NCBI RefSeq assembly: GCF_036402745.1
Contig: NZ_DASWSJ010000408.1
Coordinates: 1 to 48,770 of the forward strand
Length of the DNA: 48,770 nucleotides
Direction: 5' to 3'
Source of the DNA: Actinophytocola sp036402745
Lineage (GTDB): Bacteria; Actinomycetota; Actinomycetes; Mycobacteriales; Pseudonocardiaceae
In this document: positions 1 through 8,486 of the stretch, piece by piece
Layout: every line of letters starts with the position of its first letter
How positions within the stretch are numbered: the stretch's first letter is position 1
Notes under the pieces: generated by a model
Database searches by the model: none
Told to the model about the DNA's origin: nothing
What the model saw: only the letters and a program-made list of their open reading frames with translations
Made by a program: the position numbers and the translations under genes

Positions 1-1
1 G

Positions 2-1600
2 TCACATCCGGAAGACGCCGAAGCCGGCGGCGCCGCTGATCGGTCCGTTGTGGATGGTCGAGAGGCAGATGCCGAGCACGGTCCGGGTGTCCCTCGGGTC
101 GATGATGCCGTCGTCGTAGAGCATGCCGGACAGGAACATCGGCAGCGACTCCGCCTCGATCTGGCTCTCCACCATGGTGCGCATGGCCGCGTCGTGCTCC
201 TCGCTGTACTCCTGGCCGCGGCCCGCCGCCGCCTGTCTGGCCACAATGGACAGCACGCCGGCCAGCTGCTGCGGGCCCATCACCGCGGACTTGGCGCTGG
301 GCCAGGCGAACAGGAACCGCGGGTCGTAGGCCCGGCCGCACATGCCGTAGTGCCCGGCGCCGTAGGAGGCGCCCATGAGGATCGAGATGTGCGGGACCTT
401 CGAGTTCGACACCGCGTTGATCATCATGGCGCCGTGCTTGATGATGCCGCCCTGCTCGTACTCCCTGCCCACCATGTAGCCGGTGGTGTTGTGCAGGAAC
501 AGCAGCGGCGTGTCGACCTGGTTGGCCAGCTGGATGAACTGCGCGGCCTTCTGCGACTCCTCGCTGAACAGCACGCCCCGCGCGTTGGCCAGGATGCCGA
601 CCGGGTAGCCGTGGACCCGCGCCCAGCCGGTGACGAGGCTCGTGCCGTACAGCGGCTTGAACTCGTCGAAGTCCGACCCGTCGACCACCCGGGCGATGAC
701 CTCGCGCGGGTCGAACGGCACCTTGAGGTCGGCCGGCACGATGCCGAGCAGGTCCTCAGGGTCGTACTCGGGCTCGGCGTAGTCCGCGGCGGGCTCCGGT
801 CCCTGCTTGCGCCAGTTGAGCCGGGCCACGATCCGCCGGCCGATGCGGATCGCGTCCTCCTCGTCGACGGCGAGGTAGTCGGCGAGGCCGGAGGTGCGGG
901 CGTGCATCTCCGCGCCACCGAGCGACTCGTCGTCGGACTCCTCGCCGGTGGCCATCTTCACCAGCGGCGGGCCGCCGAGGAAGACCTTGGCGCGCTCCTT
1001 GACCATCACCACGTGGTCCGACATGCCCGGCAGGTACGCGCCACCCGCGGTGGAGTTGCCGAACACCAGCGCGACGGTCGGCGTCCCCGCGGCCGAGGCT
1101 CGGGTGAGGTCGCGGAAGATCCGGCCACCCGGGATGAAGATCTCCTTCTGGGTCGGCAGGTCCGCGCCGCCGGACTCGACGAGGTTGATCGTCGGGAGCC
1201 GGTTCTGCGCGGCGATGTCCGCGGCCCGGTAGGACTTCTTGGCCGTCCACGGGTTGCTCGCGCCGCCCTTGACCGTGGGGTCGCTGCCGCAGACCAGGCA
1301 CTCGACGCCCTCGACCACGCCGATCCCGGTGACCACGCTGGCGCCGACCTTGTAGTCGCTGCCCCACGCGGCGAGCGGGGAGAGCTCCAGGAACGGCGAG
1401 TCGGGGTCGAGCAGCAGCTCGATCCGCTCGCGCACCAGCAGCTTGCCGCGCTTGCGGTGCCGCTCGACGTACTTGTCCCCGCCGCCCGCGACCGCCTTGG
1501 CGTGCTCGGCCGCCAGCTCGGCCAGCTTGGCGAGCATCGCCTCGCGGTTGGCCGCGTGCTCGGCGGCCCTGGTGTCCACAGTAGAACGAAGGTGGGTCAT
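2..1600 (-). CDS. Acyl-CoA carboxylase, carboxyltransferase (beta) subunit, methylcrotonyl/geranyl-CoA type
   Basis: A 532-residue carboxyltransferase subunit of a biotin-dependent acyl-CoA carboxylase; it transfers carboxyl from biotin to an acyl-CoA. The N-terminal crotonase-like half carries GGAYLPGMSD (about 186-195) and FLGGPPLVKMATGE (about 207-220). The C-terminal half carries GILANARGVLF and MGASYGAGHYGMCGRAYDPRF, which form the acyl-CoA and biotin oxyanion regions. Length and the opening THLRS..D...ANREAM resemble methylcrotonyl-CoA carboxylase beta more than propionyl-CoA AccD. ATG 1600 has a strong GAGGAG ribosome site. The biotin-carrying alpha subunit is not in the window and is probably the next gene to the left. 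With the acyl-CoA dehydrogenase and AtuA protein upstream it suggests leucine/isovalerate or terpenoid acyl-CoA degradation. Substrate is inferred. Confidence 0.93.
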   Translation of the reverse strand: MTHLRSTVDTRAAEHAANREAMLAKLAELAAEHAKAVAGGGDKYVERHRKRGKLLVRERIELLLDPDSPFLELSPLAAWGSDYKVGASVVTGIGVVEGVECLVCGSDPTVKGGASNPWTAKKSYRAADIAAQNRLPTINLVESGGADLPTQKEIFIPGGRIFRDLTRASAAGTPTVALVFGNSTAGGAYLPGMSDHVVMVKERAKVFLGGPPLVKMATGEESDDESLGGAEMHARTSGLADYLAVDEEDAIRIGRRIVARLNWRKQGPEPAADYAEPEYDPEDLLGIVPADLKVPFDPREVIARVVDGSDFDEFKPLYGTSLVTGWARVHGYPVGILANARGVLFSEESQKAAQFIQLANQVDTPLLFLHNTTGYMVGREYEQGGIIKHGAMMINAVSNSKVPHISILMGASYGAGHYGMCGRAYDPRFLFAWPSAKSAVMGPQQLAGVLSIVARQAAAGRGQEYSEEHDAAMRTMVESQIEAESLPMFLSGMLYDDGIIDPRDTRTVLGICLSTIHNGPISGAAGFGVFRM

Positions 1601-1643
1601 GAGACTCCTCGCGTCAACGCGGACCGCGCCCTGCCCAACCGCA

Positions 1644-1738
1644 CCTCAGGGGAACGTGACGCAACCCAGCCACAAGTACGAGACCAACGAGACGGTCCAA
1701 CAGAACGCGACCAACCGTCGGAAACGCGGGGAGGCGGA
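1644..1738. repeat. About 95-nt dispersed element, copy 1 (paired with 32323-32418)
   Basis: This gap between the dehydrogenase stop and the carboxylase start matches the gap after the ABC-F gene at 32323-32418. The outer 30 nt (from CCTCAGGGGA to ACCCAGCCAC) agree at 27 of 30 positions, the other end CGGGGAGGCGGA is identical over 12 nt, and a GAACGC block sits at the same offset (about 60). Total spacing is 95 versus 96 nt and the middle is diverged. Both copies lie just after the stop codon of a minus-strand gene in the same orientation, suggesting a 3'-UTR RNA, terminator or small repeat family. Found by eye. Confidence 0.6.
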
Positions 1739-1742
1739 ACGG

Positions 1743-2891
1743 TCATGAGGTGTACCCCAGTACCTTCGCGGCCAGGCCGGTGAGGATCTCGGTGGTGCCG
1801 CCGCCGATGCCGAGGATCCGGACGTCCCGGTAGTGGCGCTCCACCTCGGACTCGCGCATATAGCCGAGCCCCCCGTGCAGCTGGACCGCCTCGTTGACGA
1901 CCCACTCGCCGGCCTCGACCGCGGTGTTCTTGGCGAAGCACGCCTCGGCGACCGTGGGCTCGCCCTCGGCATATCGCATGGCGACACCGCGGGTGTAGGC
2001 GCGGGCCACGTCGACCCGGCGGGCCATCTCGGTGAGCTTGTGCTGCACGACCTGGCGGGAGATCAGCGGCCGGCCGAACGTCTCGCGCAGCCGGCACCAC
2101 TCGACGGTGAGGTCGAGCGCGCGTTGCGCGGTGGCGTAGGCCTGCACGGCGAGCGCGAGCCGCTCGGTGACGAAGTGGGTGGCCACCTGGGCGAACCCGC
2201 TGCCCTCCTGGCCGACGAGGTTCACCGCGGGGACTCGGACGTCCACATAGGACAGATCGGCGGTGTCCGAGCAGAGCCAGCCCATCTTGTCGAGTTTGCG
2301 GGTGACCGTGAAGCCCGGCGTGCCGCGCTCGACCACCAGCAGCGACAGGCCGTGCGCGCCCGCGTCGCCGGTGCGGACGACCGTGGTCACGAAGTCGGCG
2401 CGGCAGCCGGAGGTGATGAAGGTCTTGGCGCCGTTGACGACGTAGTGGTCGCCGTCCCGCTTGGCACTGGTGCGCACGTTGGCGACGTCGGAGCCGCCGT
2501 CGGGCTCGGTGACCGCGAGCGAGCCGATCTTCTCGCCGGCCAGCGTCGGCCGGACCCAGCGGTCGATCTGTGCCGCGGCACCCGCGTGCGCGATGTGCGG
2601 CAACGCGATGCCGGAGGTGAACAGGCCCGCCACCACGCCGCCGGACCCGCCCGCGTAGTGGACCTCCTCGGTGACGGTCATGGCGTCGATGACGTCGCCG
2701 CCCCCGCCGCCCACCGCCTCGGGGAACGCGACGCCGAGCAGGCCGAGCGCGCCGGCCTTGCGGTGCAGGTCGCGCGGCAGGTCGCCGTCGCGCTCCCACT
2801 CGTCGAGGTGTGGGAGAACCTCCTTCTCGACGAACCGCCTGGTCGTCTCCCGCAGCGCGACCCGCTCGGGTGTCCTGAATGGATCGCTCAC
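1743..2891 (-). CDS. Acyl-CoA dehydrogenase
   Basis: A 382-residue FAD-dependent acyl-CoA dehydrogenase that would make the alpha,beta-double bond in an acyl-CoA. Three-part fold: helical N-terminus, middle beta domain with AVTEPDGGSDVANVRTSA and FITSG, and C-terminal helical FAD domain with RETFGRPL, LHGGLGYMRE and RDVRILGIGGGTTEI. The usual catalytic Glu position of the medium-chain enzymes (YEGT) is Gly here (IGGGTTEI), as in enzymes such as isovaleryl- and long-chain dehydrogenases that place Glu elsewhere. The GTG start at 2891 overlaps the AtuA-family stop by 4 nt (GTGA), so the genes are translationally coupled. Its product would be the substrate of the carboxylase downstream, by analogy with the liu and atu pathways. 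Exact chain specificity is unknown. Confidence 0.92.
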   Translation of the reverse strand: MSDPFRTPERVALRETTRRFVEKEVLPHLDEWERDGDLPRDLHRKAGALGLLGVAFPEAVGGGGGDVIDAMTVTEEVHYAGGSGGVVAGLFTSGIALPHIAHAGAAAQIDRWVRPTLAGEKIGSLAVTEPDGGSDVANVRTSAKRDGDHYVVNGAKTFITSGCRADFVTTVVRTGDAGAHGLSLLVVERGTPGFTVTRKLDKMGWLCSDTADLSYVDVRVPAVNLVGQEGSGFAQVATHFVTERLALAVQAYATAQRALDLTVEWCRLRETFGRPLISRQVVQHKLTEMARRVDVARAYTRGVAMRYAEGEPTVAEACFAKNTAVEAGEWVVNEAVQLHGGLGYMRESEVERHYRDVRILGIGGGTTEILTGLAAKVLGYTS

Positions 2892-4564
2892 AGGAAGACC
2901 TCCGGGATGTCGGCGTGCCGGGAGCGCAGCCACTCGCCGAGCGACTTGGCCTGCGGGTCGAACCGGGTGGACGCGGCCACGCCCTGGCCGAGCAGGCCGT
3001 GCAGCACGAAGTTGACCGCGTTGAGGTTGGGCAGCGGGTGCCGCTCGATGTCGAGGTCCTTGACCTCCGGCAGCAGCTCGCGGAGCCGGTCGGTGGTCAG
3101 CTCGTGCGCGAGCCACGGGTAGGCGGCCGGGTCGCGGACCCACACGCCGAGGTTGGCGTCGCCGCCCTTGTCGCCCGAGCGCGCGCCGACGACCGTGCCG
3201 AGCGGCACCCGGCGGGTCGGTCCGCCGTGGTACTCCGGGCCGGGCGGCGGCTCGCCCGTGCCCATGCCGGTGCCGGTGCCTGTGCCGAACACGGTCGGCG
3301 GGGCGATCGGGCGGCGCTCGCCGCCGGGCAGCACGGCGACCTGCTCGACCGCCTGCTGGGGCACGTACTCCGGCCGGTACACGCCGACCGGGGTGCCGTC
3401 GGCGGGTGGCGAGGTGAGCGTGCAGCCGGGGTAGGAGGCCAGCGCCAGCTCGACCGACGCGCGGGAGAACGCCTTGGCGCGCTTGGGGTCCGGGGTCTTG
3501 ATGGTGACGTGCAGGAGTGCGCTCGCCGCCTCCTCGGTGTCCGCGTCGTCGTGGTCGGTGCGGGCGAGTGTCCAGTGCAGGCCCTCGTCGCCGACCGCGG
3601 CGGTGAGCTGGCGGCGGGCCAGCGCGGCCTTGTCCTCGATGTCGAGTCCACACAGGACGAACGTCATGCTGTTGCGGAACCCGTCGAGGGTGTTGACGCA
3701 GACCTTGACGGTCTCCGGCGGGGCCTCGCCCTTCGTGCCGGTGATCGCGACCCGGTCCGGTCCCCGCTGGGCCAGGGTGATCGTGTCGAAGCGGCTGGTG
3801 ACGTCCGGGCCGAGGTAGCGCGGGCCGCCGATCTCGTACAGCAGCTGGGCCTTGACGGTGTCGACGGTGACCACGCCGCCGGTGCCGGGGTGCTTGGTGA
3901 CGACCGCGTCGCCGCGTGCGTCGATCTCGGCGATCGGGAAGCCGGGGTGGGTGAGGTCCGGGACCTCGGTGAAGAACGCGAAGTTGCCGCCGGTGGCCTG
4001 CGTGCCGCACTCGATGACGTGCCCGGCGACGGTGGCGCCGGCGAGCTGGTCGAGGTCCGTCCTGTCCCAGCCGAAGTGCGCGGCGGCCGGCCCGGCCACG
4101 AGCGAGGCGTCAGTGACCCGGCCGGTGACCACGACGTCGGCACCGGCATTGAGGCACTCGACGATGCCCCAGCAGCCGAGGTAGGCGTTGGCGGTGAGCG
4201 CGCCGGGGAAGCCGTGCCCCAGCAGGTCGTCACCCTCCACATGGGACACCTTGACGTCGACGCCGGTCCTGGTGGCCAGCTCCCGGATCGCCTGCGCGAG
4301 GCCGGCCGGGTTGAGCCCGCCCGCGTTGGTGACGATCTTGACGCCGTTGTCCACGGCCAGCCCGAGGCCCTCCTCGAGCTGGCTGAGGAAAGTGCGCGCG
4401 TAGCCGCGGTCCGGGGCCTTCAGCCGGTCCCGGCCGAGGATGAGCATCGTCAGCTCGGCGAGGTAGTCCCCGGTGAGGACGTCGAGCCGGCCCCCGGTGA
4501 GCATCTCCTTCACCGCGGCGAACCTGTCGCCGTAGAACCCCGACGCGTTGCCGATGCGGATCAT
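2888..4564 (-). CDS. Acyclic terpene utilization AtuA family protein (DUF1446)
   Basis: A 558-residue protein with the AtuA/DUF1446 domain in about the first 440 residues (IRIGNASGFYGDRF, TNAGGLNPAG, VVTGRVTDASL, ECGTQATGGNF, KHPGTGGVVT) and the small AtuA-like C-terminal domain (GARSGDKGGDANLGVW). The two are joined by a Gly/Thr/Pro linker coded by short GTGCCGGTG-like repeats near 3250-3290. The ATG at 4564 overlaps the previous stop by 4 nt (ATGA). AtuA is genetically needed for citronellol/geraniol growth in Pseudomonas but its reaction is not established. Actinobacterial homologues often sit with acyl-CoA dehydrogenase and carboxylase genes, as here. A role in branched acyl-CoA catabolism is inferred from context. 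Confidence 0.9.
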   Translation of the reverse strand: MIRIGNASGFYGDRFAAVKEMLTGGRLDVLTGDYLAELTMLILGRDRLKAPDRGYARTFLSQLEEGLGLAVDNGVKIVTNAGGLNPAGLAQAIRELATRTGVDVKVSHVEGDDLLGHGFPGALTANAYLGCWGIVECLNAGADVVVTGRVTDASLVAGPAAAHFGWDRTDLDQLAGATVAGHVIECGTQATGGNFAFFTEVPDLTHPGFPIAEIDARGDAVVTKHPGTGGVVTVDTVKAQLLYEIGGPRYLGPDVTSRFDTITLAQRGPDRVAITGTKGEAPPETVKVCVNTLDGFRNSMTFVLCGLDIEDKAALARRQLTAAVGDEGLHWTLARTDHDDADTEEAASALLHVTIKTPDPKRAKAFSRASVELALASYPGCTLTSPPADGTPVGVYRPEYVPQQAVEQVAVLPGGERRPIAPPTVFGTGTGTGMGTGEPPPGPEYHGGPTRRVPLGTVVGARSGDKGGDANLGVWVRDPAAYPWLAHELTTDRLRELLPEVKDLDIERHPLPNLNAVNFVLHGLLGQGVAASTRFDPQAKSLGEWLRSRHADIPEVFL

Positions 4565-5361
4565 GAGCGGGGCGCCCGTCCGTCGCCGGGGCCGCCCGCG
4601 AACGCTTGCGCGATGTCGAGCCAGCTGTCGGCGTCCGGGCCGGTGGCGGTGAGGGCGGTGTCGGCGCGGTGGACGCGCTGGGTCACCAGGAGGCAGAAGT
4701 CGAGGGCCGGCCCGGTGACCCGCTGCCGCGCCTCGGCCGGACCCCACGTCCACACCTCGCCGGCCGGGCCGGTCAGCTCGACGCGGAACTCCTCGGTGGG
4801 CGGGACGCGGTGCCGGACGACGTAGGCGAAGTCGCGGGTCCGCACCCCGAGGTGCGCGACGTGCCGCAGCCGCCCGGTGGGCTCCCGGCGCACGCCGAGC
4901 GCGTCGGCGATGTCGTAGCCGTGCGCCCAGGTCTCCATCATCCGGGCGGTGGCCATCGACCCGGCCGACATCGGCGGGCCGTACCAGGGAAGCTTGGTGC
5001 CGTCGGGCACGCCTTGCAGCGCGTCCACCAGGTCCTCCCGGCCGCGCCGCCAGGTCGCCAGCAGCTCGGCGGGTGGTTCCTCGGCCCCTTGCCCGGCGGC
5101 CTCGTCGACGAACGTGCCGAGCTGGTCCAGCGGCGCGGTGGCCGCGGCCTCGGCGAGCTCTGCCTGGAACGCGTCGCCGTCGGTGGCCGCGAGCAACGCC
5201 CGCTGGTCGGTCCACGCGAGGTGCGCCACCTGATGCGCGACGGTCCACCCGGGCGCGGGTGTCTGCGTCGCCCACGCCTCGTCGGGAAGCCCGCTGACCA
5301 GGGCGTCTATCTCGGCACTCTCGTCCAGGAGGTCAGCGACCAGCTGTTGAAGCTCAACCAC
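4561..5361 (-). CDS. TIGR03084-type DinB/maleylpyruvate-isomerase-like metal-binding protein
   Basis: About 266 residues, with an N-terminal mycothiol maleylpyruvate isomerase/DinB four-helix bundle: GWTVAHQVAHLAWTD supplies the first metal His residues and ETWAHGYDIADALG the last one. A C-terminal domain of the kind seen in TIGR03084 proteins follows. Such folds often bind a divalent metal and may use mycothiol, but this subfamily has no assigned reaction. I chose GTG 5361 (VVELQQLVADLLDE), where the fold begins; a TTG at 5397 would only add a basic tail. The stop overlaps the AtuA start by 4 nt, so it belongs to the acyl-CoA operon. It is separated from the siderophore genes by 58-72 nt containing hairpins. 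Confidence 0.85.
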   Translation of the reverse strand: MVELQQLVADLLDESAEIDALVSGLPDEAWATQTPAPGWTVAHQVAHLAWTDQRALLAATDGDAFQAELAEAAATAPLDQLGTFVDEAAGQGAEEPPAELLATWRRGREDLVDALQGVPDGTKLPWYGPPMSAGSMATARMMETWAHGYDIADALGVRREPTGRLRHVAHLGVRTRDFAYVVRHRVPPTEEFRVELTGPAGEVWTWGPAEARQRVTGPALDFCLLVTQRVHRADTALTATGPDADSWLDIAQAFAGGPGDGRAPRS

Positions 5362-5394
5362 GGGTCCACGATGGCACGGCGCCGGCCGCCATTT

Positions 5395-5417
5395 CAAGCA
5401 TGCGTGCTTGTTTTTTT
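5395..5417 (+). terminator. Hairpin plus T-run in plus-strand orientation
   Basis: CAAGCA, loop TGCG, TGCTTG (5395-5410), followed at once by seven T residues (5411-5417). This is a textbook intrinsic terminator on the plus strand, where no gene lies to the left. It would stop antisense transcription entering the acyl-CoA operon. On the minus strand it is only a hairpin preceded by an A-run. Confidence 0.5.
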
Positions 5418-5419
5418 CT

Positions 5420-5437
5420 GTGACCCTCGAGGGTCAC
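5420..5437 (-). terminator. Perfect palindrome at the end of the siderophore operon
   Basis: GTGACCCTCGAGGGTCAC is an uninterrupted 18-nt palindrome. The stop codon of the glutamine-synthetase-like gene (5434-5436) lies inside it. There is no T-run after it on the minus strand, but many actinobacterial terminators lack one. It may end the siderophore transcript or act as a protein-binding site. Confidence 0.45.
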
Positions 5438-6753
5438 GCTCTCCTGTCTCCGCGACGCCGCTGCCAGTCGGTGACCGTCTCCAGGCCGCTGGTCAGCTCC
5501 TCGTCGAGCAGGGCGACCCGCGCGTCGACCAGCCCGTCGCCGAGGAGCTTGCGGGCCAAGGCCGACTCGTCCAGGGCGCGGCGCGCCGCCCACGGGGTGT
5601 CGTGCAGGCGCCCGGGCCGCGGCGACCGCAGGCCGGACTCGATGCCCCACCGGCCCGCGGCCAGCAGGGCGGCCACCACGAGGTGCGGCTGCGCGTCGGC
5701 GCCGGCGAAGCGGGCCTCGATGCGCAGGGAGTCGCCCGCGCCGGCGATGCGGACCGCCGCCGTGCGGTCGTCGGTTCCCGCCCGCAGGTCCGTCGGGGCG
5801 AAGGGGGCGGTGCGCAGCCTGACGTAGGAGTTCCAGGTGGGCGCCCAGATCGCGGTCAGGTCCGGGGCCGCGGTCAGCACCCCGGCGACGAACTGGTCGA
5901 GGAGGGCGGGAAACCGCGGCTGGCCGTCCACATCGGACAGCGACAGGTGCACGTGACACGAGCTGCCCGCTCCCGCCCGCTCGGCGGCGAGGTAGCCGGC
6001 CCGCACGCCCCGCGCGGCGGCGGCCCGCCGGACCACGAGCTGCTGCAGCATCGCGTCGTCGCAGGCGGCGAGGGCGTCGCGGTGGCGCAGGACGCTCTCG
6101 TACTGCCCGGGGTGGCACTCGCCGCGCCGGGACTCCACCCCGAGCCCCAGAGCGTCCACATCGGACCGGACGGCGGCGAGCAGCGGGCGGAGCGGGTCCA
6201 GCCCACCCGCCGCGTAGTCCAGGCCGTCCGGCACGAGCGGTGTGCCGTCGGCACCGGTGAACGTGACCTCGTGCTCCAGCCCCACCGACGGCACCAGCCC
6301 CGCCGCCTCCAGCGCACGCAGCTGGTCCCCCAGCCCGGTCCGCGGCGCGATCGGCACCGGCCGGCCGTCCGGCCACTCGACGCCGCACACCACGAGCCAC
6401 GTGCCCGGCTCACCCGGCAGCGGCGCGAGCGTCGCGAGGTCCGGCCGCAGCCGCAGGTCGCCGTAGGTGTCGGTGTACGGCTCGAACACGGGCGCCGCGA
6501 CCGCCGCGCGCTCCGGCGTCCACGCGAACACGTAGCTGCACACGCCGTAACCACGCTCCAGCACGGTGTCGACGAAGAACCGGGCGCCAACCTCGACCGC
6601 GGCGAACCGGGCATGCGGGTCGGGCACGAGCAGCACCACCGCGGCCACCGCCCCGGCGTCCACTTCGGACCGGAGCGCGGCCTCGAGCGACGCGGCCGCC
6701 GCGGCCCGGGCCGCAAGCGTTCGCGGGCCGCCGGGACGGTGGTGCGTGATCAC
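5434..6753 (-). CDS. Glutamine-synthetase-family ligase in siderophore operon
   Basis: A 439-residue member of the glutamine synthetase fold, which forms gamma-glutamyl amides from glutamate, ATP and an amine. The catalytic core is present: VGLEHEVTF (the GxExE metal motif), GECHPGQYE, SSCHVHLSLSD (the HVH ATP-site motif), NSYVRLRTAP, DDRTAAVRI and RIEARFAGADAQPHL. The regulatory adenylylation loop is not evident, so it looks like a GlnA3/PuuA-like gamma-glutamylpolyamine enzyme rather than housekeeping GlnA. The start overlaps the IucA/IucC stop (GTGA, 6750-6753). A second GTG codon lies directly before it. It occupies the place where desferrioxamine operons carry the acyltransferase DesC. 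A role in siderophore assembly or in scavenging a diamine precursor is inference. Confidence 0.85.
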   Translation of the reverse strand: MITHHRPGGPRTLAARAAAAASLEAALRSEVDAGAVAAVVLLVPDPHARFAAVEVGARFFVDTVLERGYGVCSYVFAWTPERAAVAAPVFEPYTDTYGDLRLRPDLATLAPLPGEPGTWLVVCGVEWPDGRPVPIAPRTGLGDQLRALEAAGLVPSVGLEHEVTFTGADGTPLVPDGLDYAAGGLDPLRPLLAAVRSDVDALGLGVESRRGECHPGQYESVLRHRDALAACDDAMLQQLVVRRAAAARGVRAGYLAAERAGAGSSCHVHLSLSDVDGQPRFPALLDQFVAGVLTAAPDLTAIWAPTWNSYVRLRTAPFAPTDLRAGTDDRTAAVRIAGAGDSLRIEARFAGADAQPHLVVAALLAAGRWGIESGLRSPRPGRLHDTPWAARRALDESALARKLLGDGLVDARVALLDEELTSGLETVTDWQRRRGDRRA

Positions 6754-8486
6754 CACGCGCCGTCCGCGGCGGGACCGGCGAGCGGGTTGCGCGCCCGGCC
6801 GAAGCGCACGTCGAACTCGTCGTCCCGGTCGACCTTGTCGAAGCCCTGGCCGGCCAGGTGCTCGCGGTTCAGCGTCACCCGCTCCACGTCGGGCGCGAAC
6901 AGCTGGCAGGCGTCGAACCGGCGCGCGGTGTCCGGGTGCTCGTCGCGGTAGCGGCCGACGATCTCCCGGACCCGCGCCCACAGCCGGGCCCGCGGGTGGC
7001 CGAGGTCGTCGAGCAGGACCTCCGCCCAGAACCGGAGCTGGCCCGCGAACACCGAGCTGAACAGCGACTGGGCGAGCAGGTGCGGCGCCCAGCGCAGCAT
7101 GTCCGCGTTGGCCTCGGCGGCGAGCAGCGCGTACTCCGGCAGCTCCTCGTCGAGCAGGTCGACGCCCTGCGCGAAGTCCTTGATCGCGGCCCGCACCGGC
7201 AGGCCGTGCTCGTCCACGATGAGGATCAGGTTCTGGCCGTGCGGGCAGAACCCGACGCCGTAGCGCAGCAGCCAGTGCAGCAGCGGGGTCAGCACGAGGT
7301 CGAGCAGCCGGTCGAGCCACGCGTCGGCGTCCACCCCGGAGGAACGGATGAGCCGGGCGAGCACCGACTCGCCGTCCGGCCCGCGGTAGGGCAGCGCGGC
7401 GAACGACAGCGCCCGCTCGCCCGGCCCGAGACGGGCCCGGATCGGCTCGCGCCACAGCGCGCCGAGCGTCTCGTGGAACCGGTAGGGCAGCTCGGCCAGG
7501 TTGCCCAGCAGCGGGTGCCGCACGGACACGCTGGCGACCTCGCCGAGCAGCTCGAACCGGTACTTCTCGGTCAACAACGGGTCAGCGGCGCCGATGTCGC
7601 GCAGCCACGTGGTGACCGCGGGCGCGGCCAGCGTGGCGGCGGCCGCGAGTCCTCTGTAGACGAGCGTGTTGCGCACGGACACCGCGGTCTTGACGTCGCG
7701 GCGGGTGGGGTGGCTGGCGTTGGCGAGCGTGCGGACGGTCTGGTGCGGCCGGTAGCGGTCGGCGCTTTCGCCGAGCGGCACGACGACCCCTTCGGCCAGC
7801 TCGGCTGCGTACAGGGTGCCGATGATCTCGTCGGCCTGCCACGGGTGCACCGGCACGAGCACGAACTCCTCGGGCGCGGGCAGCTTCTCGCGGAGAACGG
7901 GCAGCCGGTCGCCGAGCTCCTCGGTGAGCAGCCGCTCCTCGCTGAGCTCGGCGACGCAGCGGAACGACGCGTGGTCGCGGTGCACGCCGAACCAGCGCAG
8001 CGGGAACTCCGGCCCGGCCTCGGGGGCGTAGCGCTCGCGGTCGGGCGCGGAGAAGCCGACCCGGCCCTTGTTGAGCACCAGCCGAGGGTGACCGGTGAGG
8101 TGCCCGTCGGCGCGATCGTAGTCCATTGTGGACAGCTGGGCCGCGGTGGGCGCGCGGCCGAGCCGGGTGGCCTCGTTGGCGACGGTGGCGGTCAGCTCGG
8201 AGAGCACGTCGGCGAGCCGCAACCCGGTGAGCCCCAACCGTTCCCGCGCGTCGACGACCAGCGTGCGCGGGTCGGTGGCCGGCTCGCCGTCGCGGGTGGC
8301 GCTGCCCGGCTCGACGTGCCAGGACTCGAACGCGCCGCGCCGGGCCCGGAACCGGTACTCGACCCCGCCGGGCAGCGACAGCACCCAGCCGTCGCCGTCC
8401 GCCGCGGGCTCGAGCAGCCCCTCGTAGCTCAGCTCGCCGAGCATCTTGTGCACGACCAGCGACCCGGCCGCCCCCCAGGTGTTCAT
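6750..8486 (-). CDS. IucA/IucC-family NRPS-independent siderophore (NIS) synthetase
   Basis: A 578-residue DesD-like synthetase that adenylates a carboxylate and couples it to a hydroxamate amine. It shows the family's GHPRLVLNKGRVGFS, FVLVPVHPWQADEI, KTAVSVRNTLVYRGL, CPHGQNLILI and IKDFAQGVDL motifs, the last two being the ATP-site HGQN and KDF segments followed by the FhuF-like C-terminal domain. Length is close to DesD (about 595). The ATG at 8486 overlaps the N-hydroxylase stop by 4 nt (ATGA). By homology it would oligomerise or cyclise N-hydroxylated diamine units. The identity of the acyl partner is open because no acyltransferase gene is present. Confidence 0.95.
   Translation of the reverse strand: MNTWGAAGSLVVHKMLGELSYEGLLEPAADGDGWVLSLPGGVEYRFRARRGAFESWHVEPGSATRDGEPATDPRTLVVDARERLGLTGLRLADVLSELTATVANEATRLGRAPTAAQLSTMDYDRADGHLTGHPRLVLNKGRVGFSAPDRERYAPEAGPEFPLRWFGVHRDHASFRCVAELSEERLLTEELGDRLPVLREKLPAPEEFVLVPVHPWQADEIIGTLYAAELAEGVVVPLGESADRYRPHQTVRTLANASHPTRRDVKTAVSVRNTLVYRGLAAAATLAAPAVTTWLRDIGAADPLLTEKYRFELLGEVASVSVRHPLLGNLAELPYRFHETLGALWREPIRARLGPGERALSFAALPYRGPDGESVLARLIRSSGVDADAWLDRLLDLVLTPLLHWLLRYGVGFCPHGQNLILIVDEHGLPVRAAIKDFAQGVDLLDEELPEYALLAAEANADMLRWAPHLLAQSLFSSVFAGQLRFWAEVLLDDLGHPRARLWARVREIVGRYRDEHPDTARRFDACQLFAPDVERVTLNREHLAGQGFDKVDRDDEFDVRFGRARNPLAGPAADGAW

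Noticed and set aside
2879..6951. Long open plus-strand frames opposite the acyl-CoA and siderophore genes
   Set aside because: They are Arg/Gly/Ala/Val-rich translations of GC-rich antisense DNA with no motifs; the minus strand here encodes recognisable enzymes with coupled starts.
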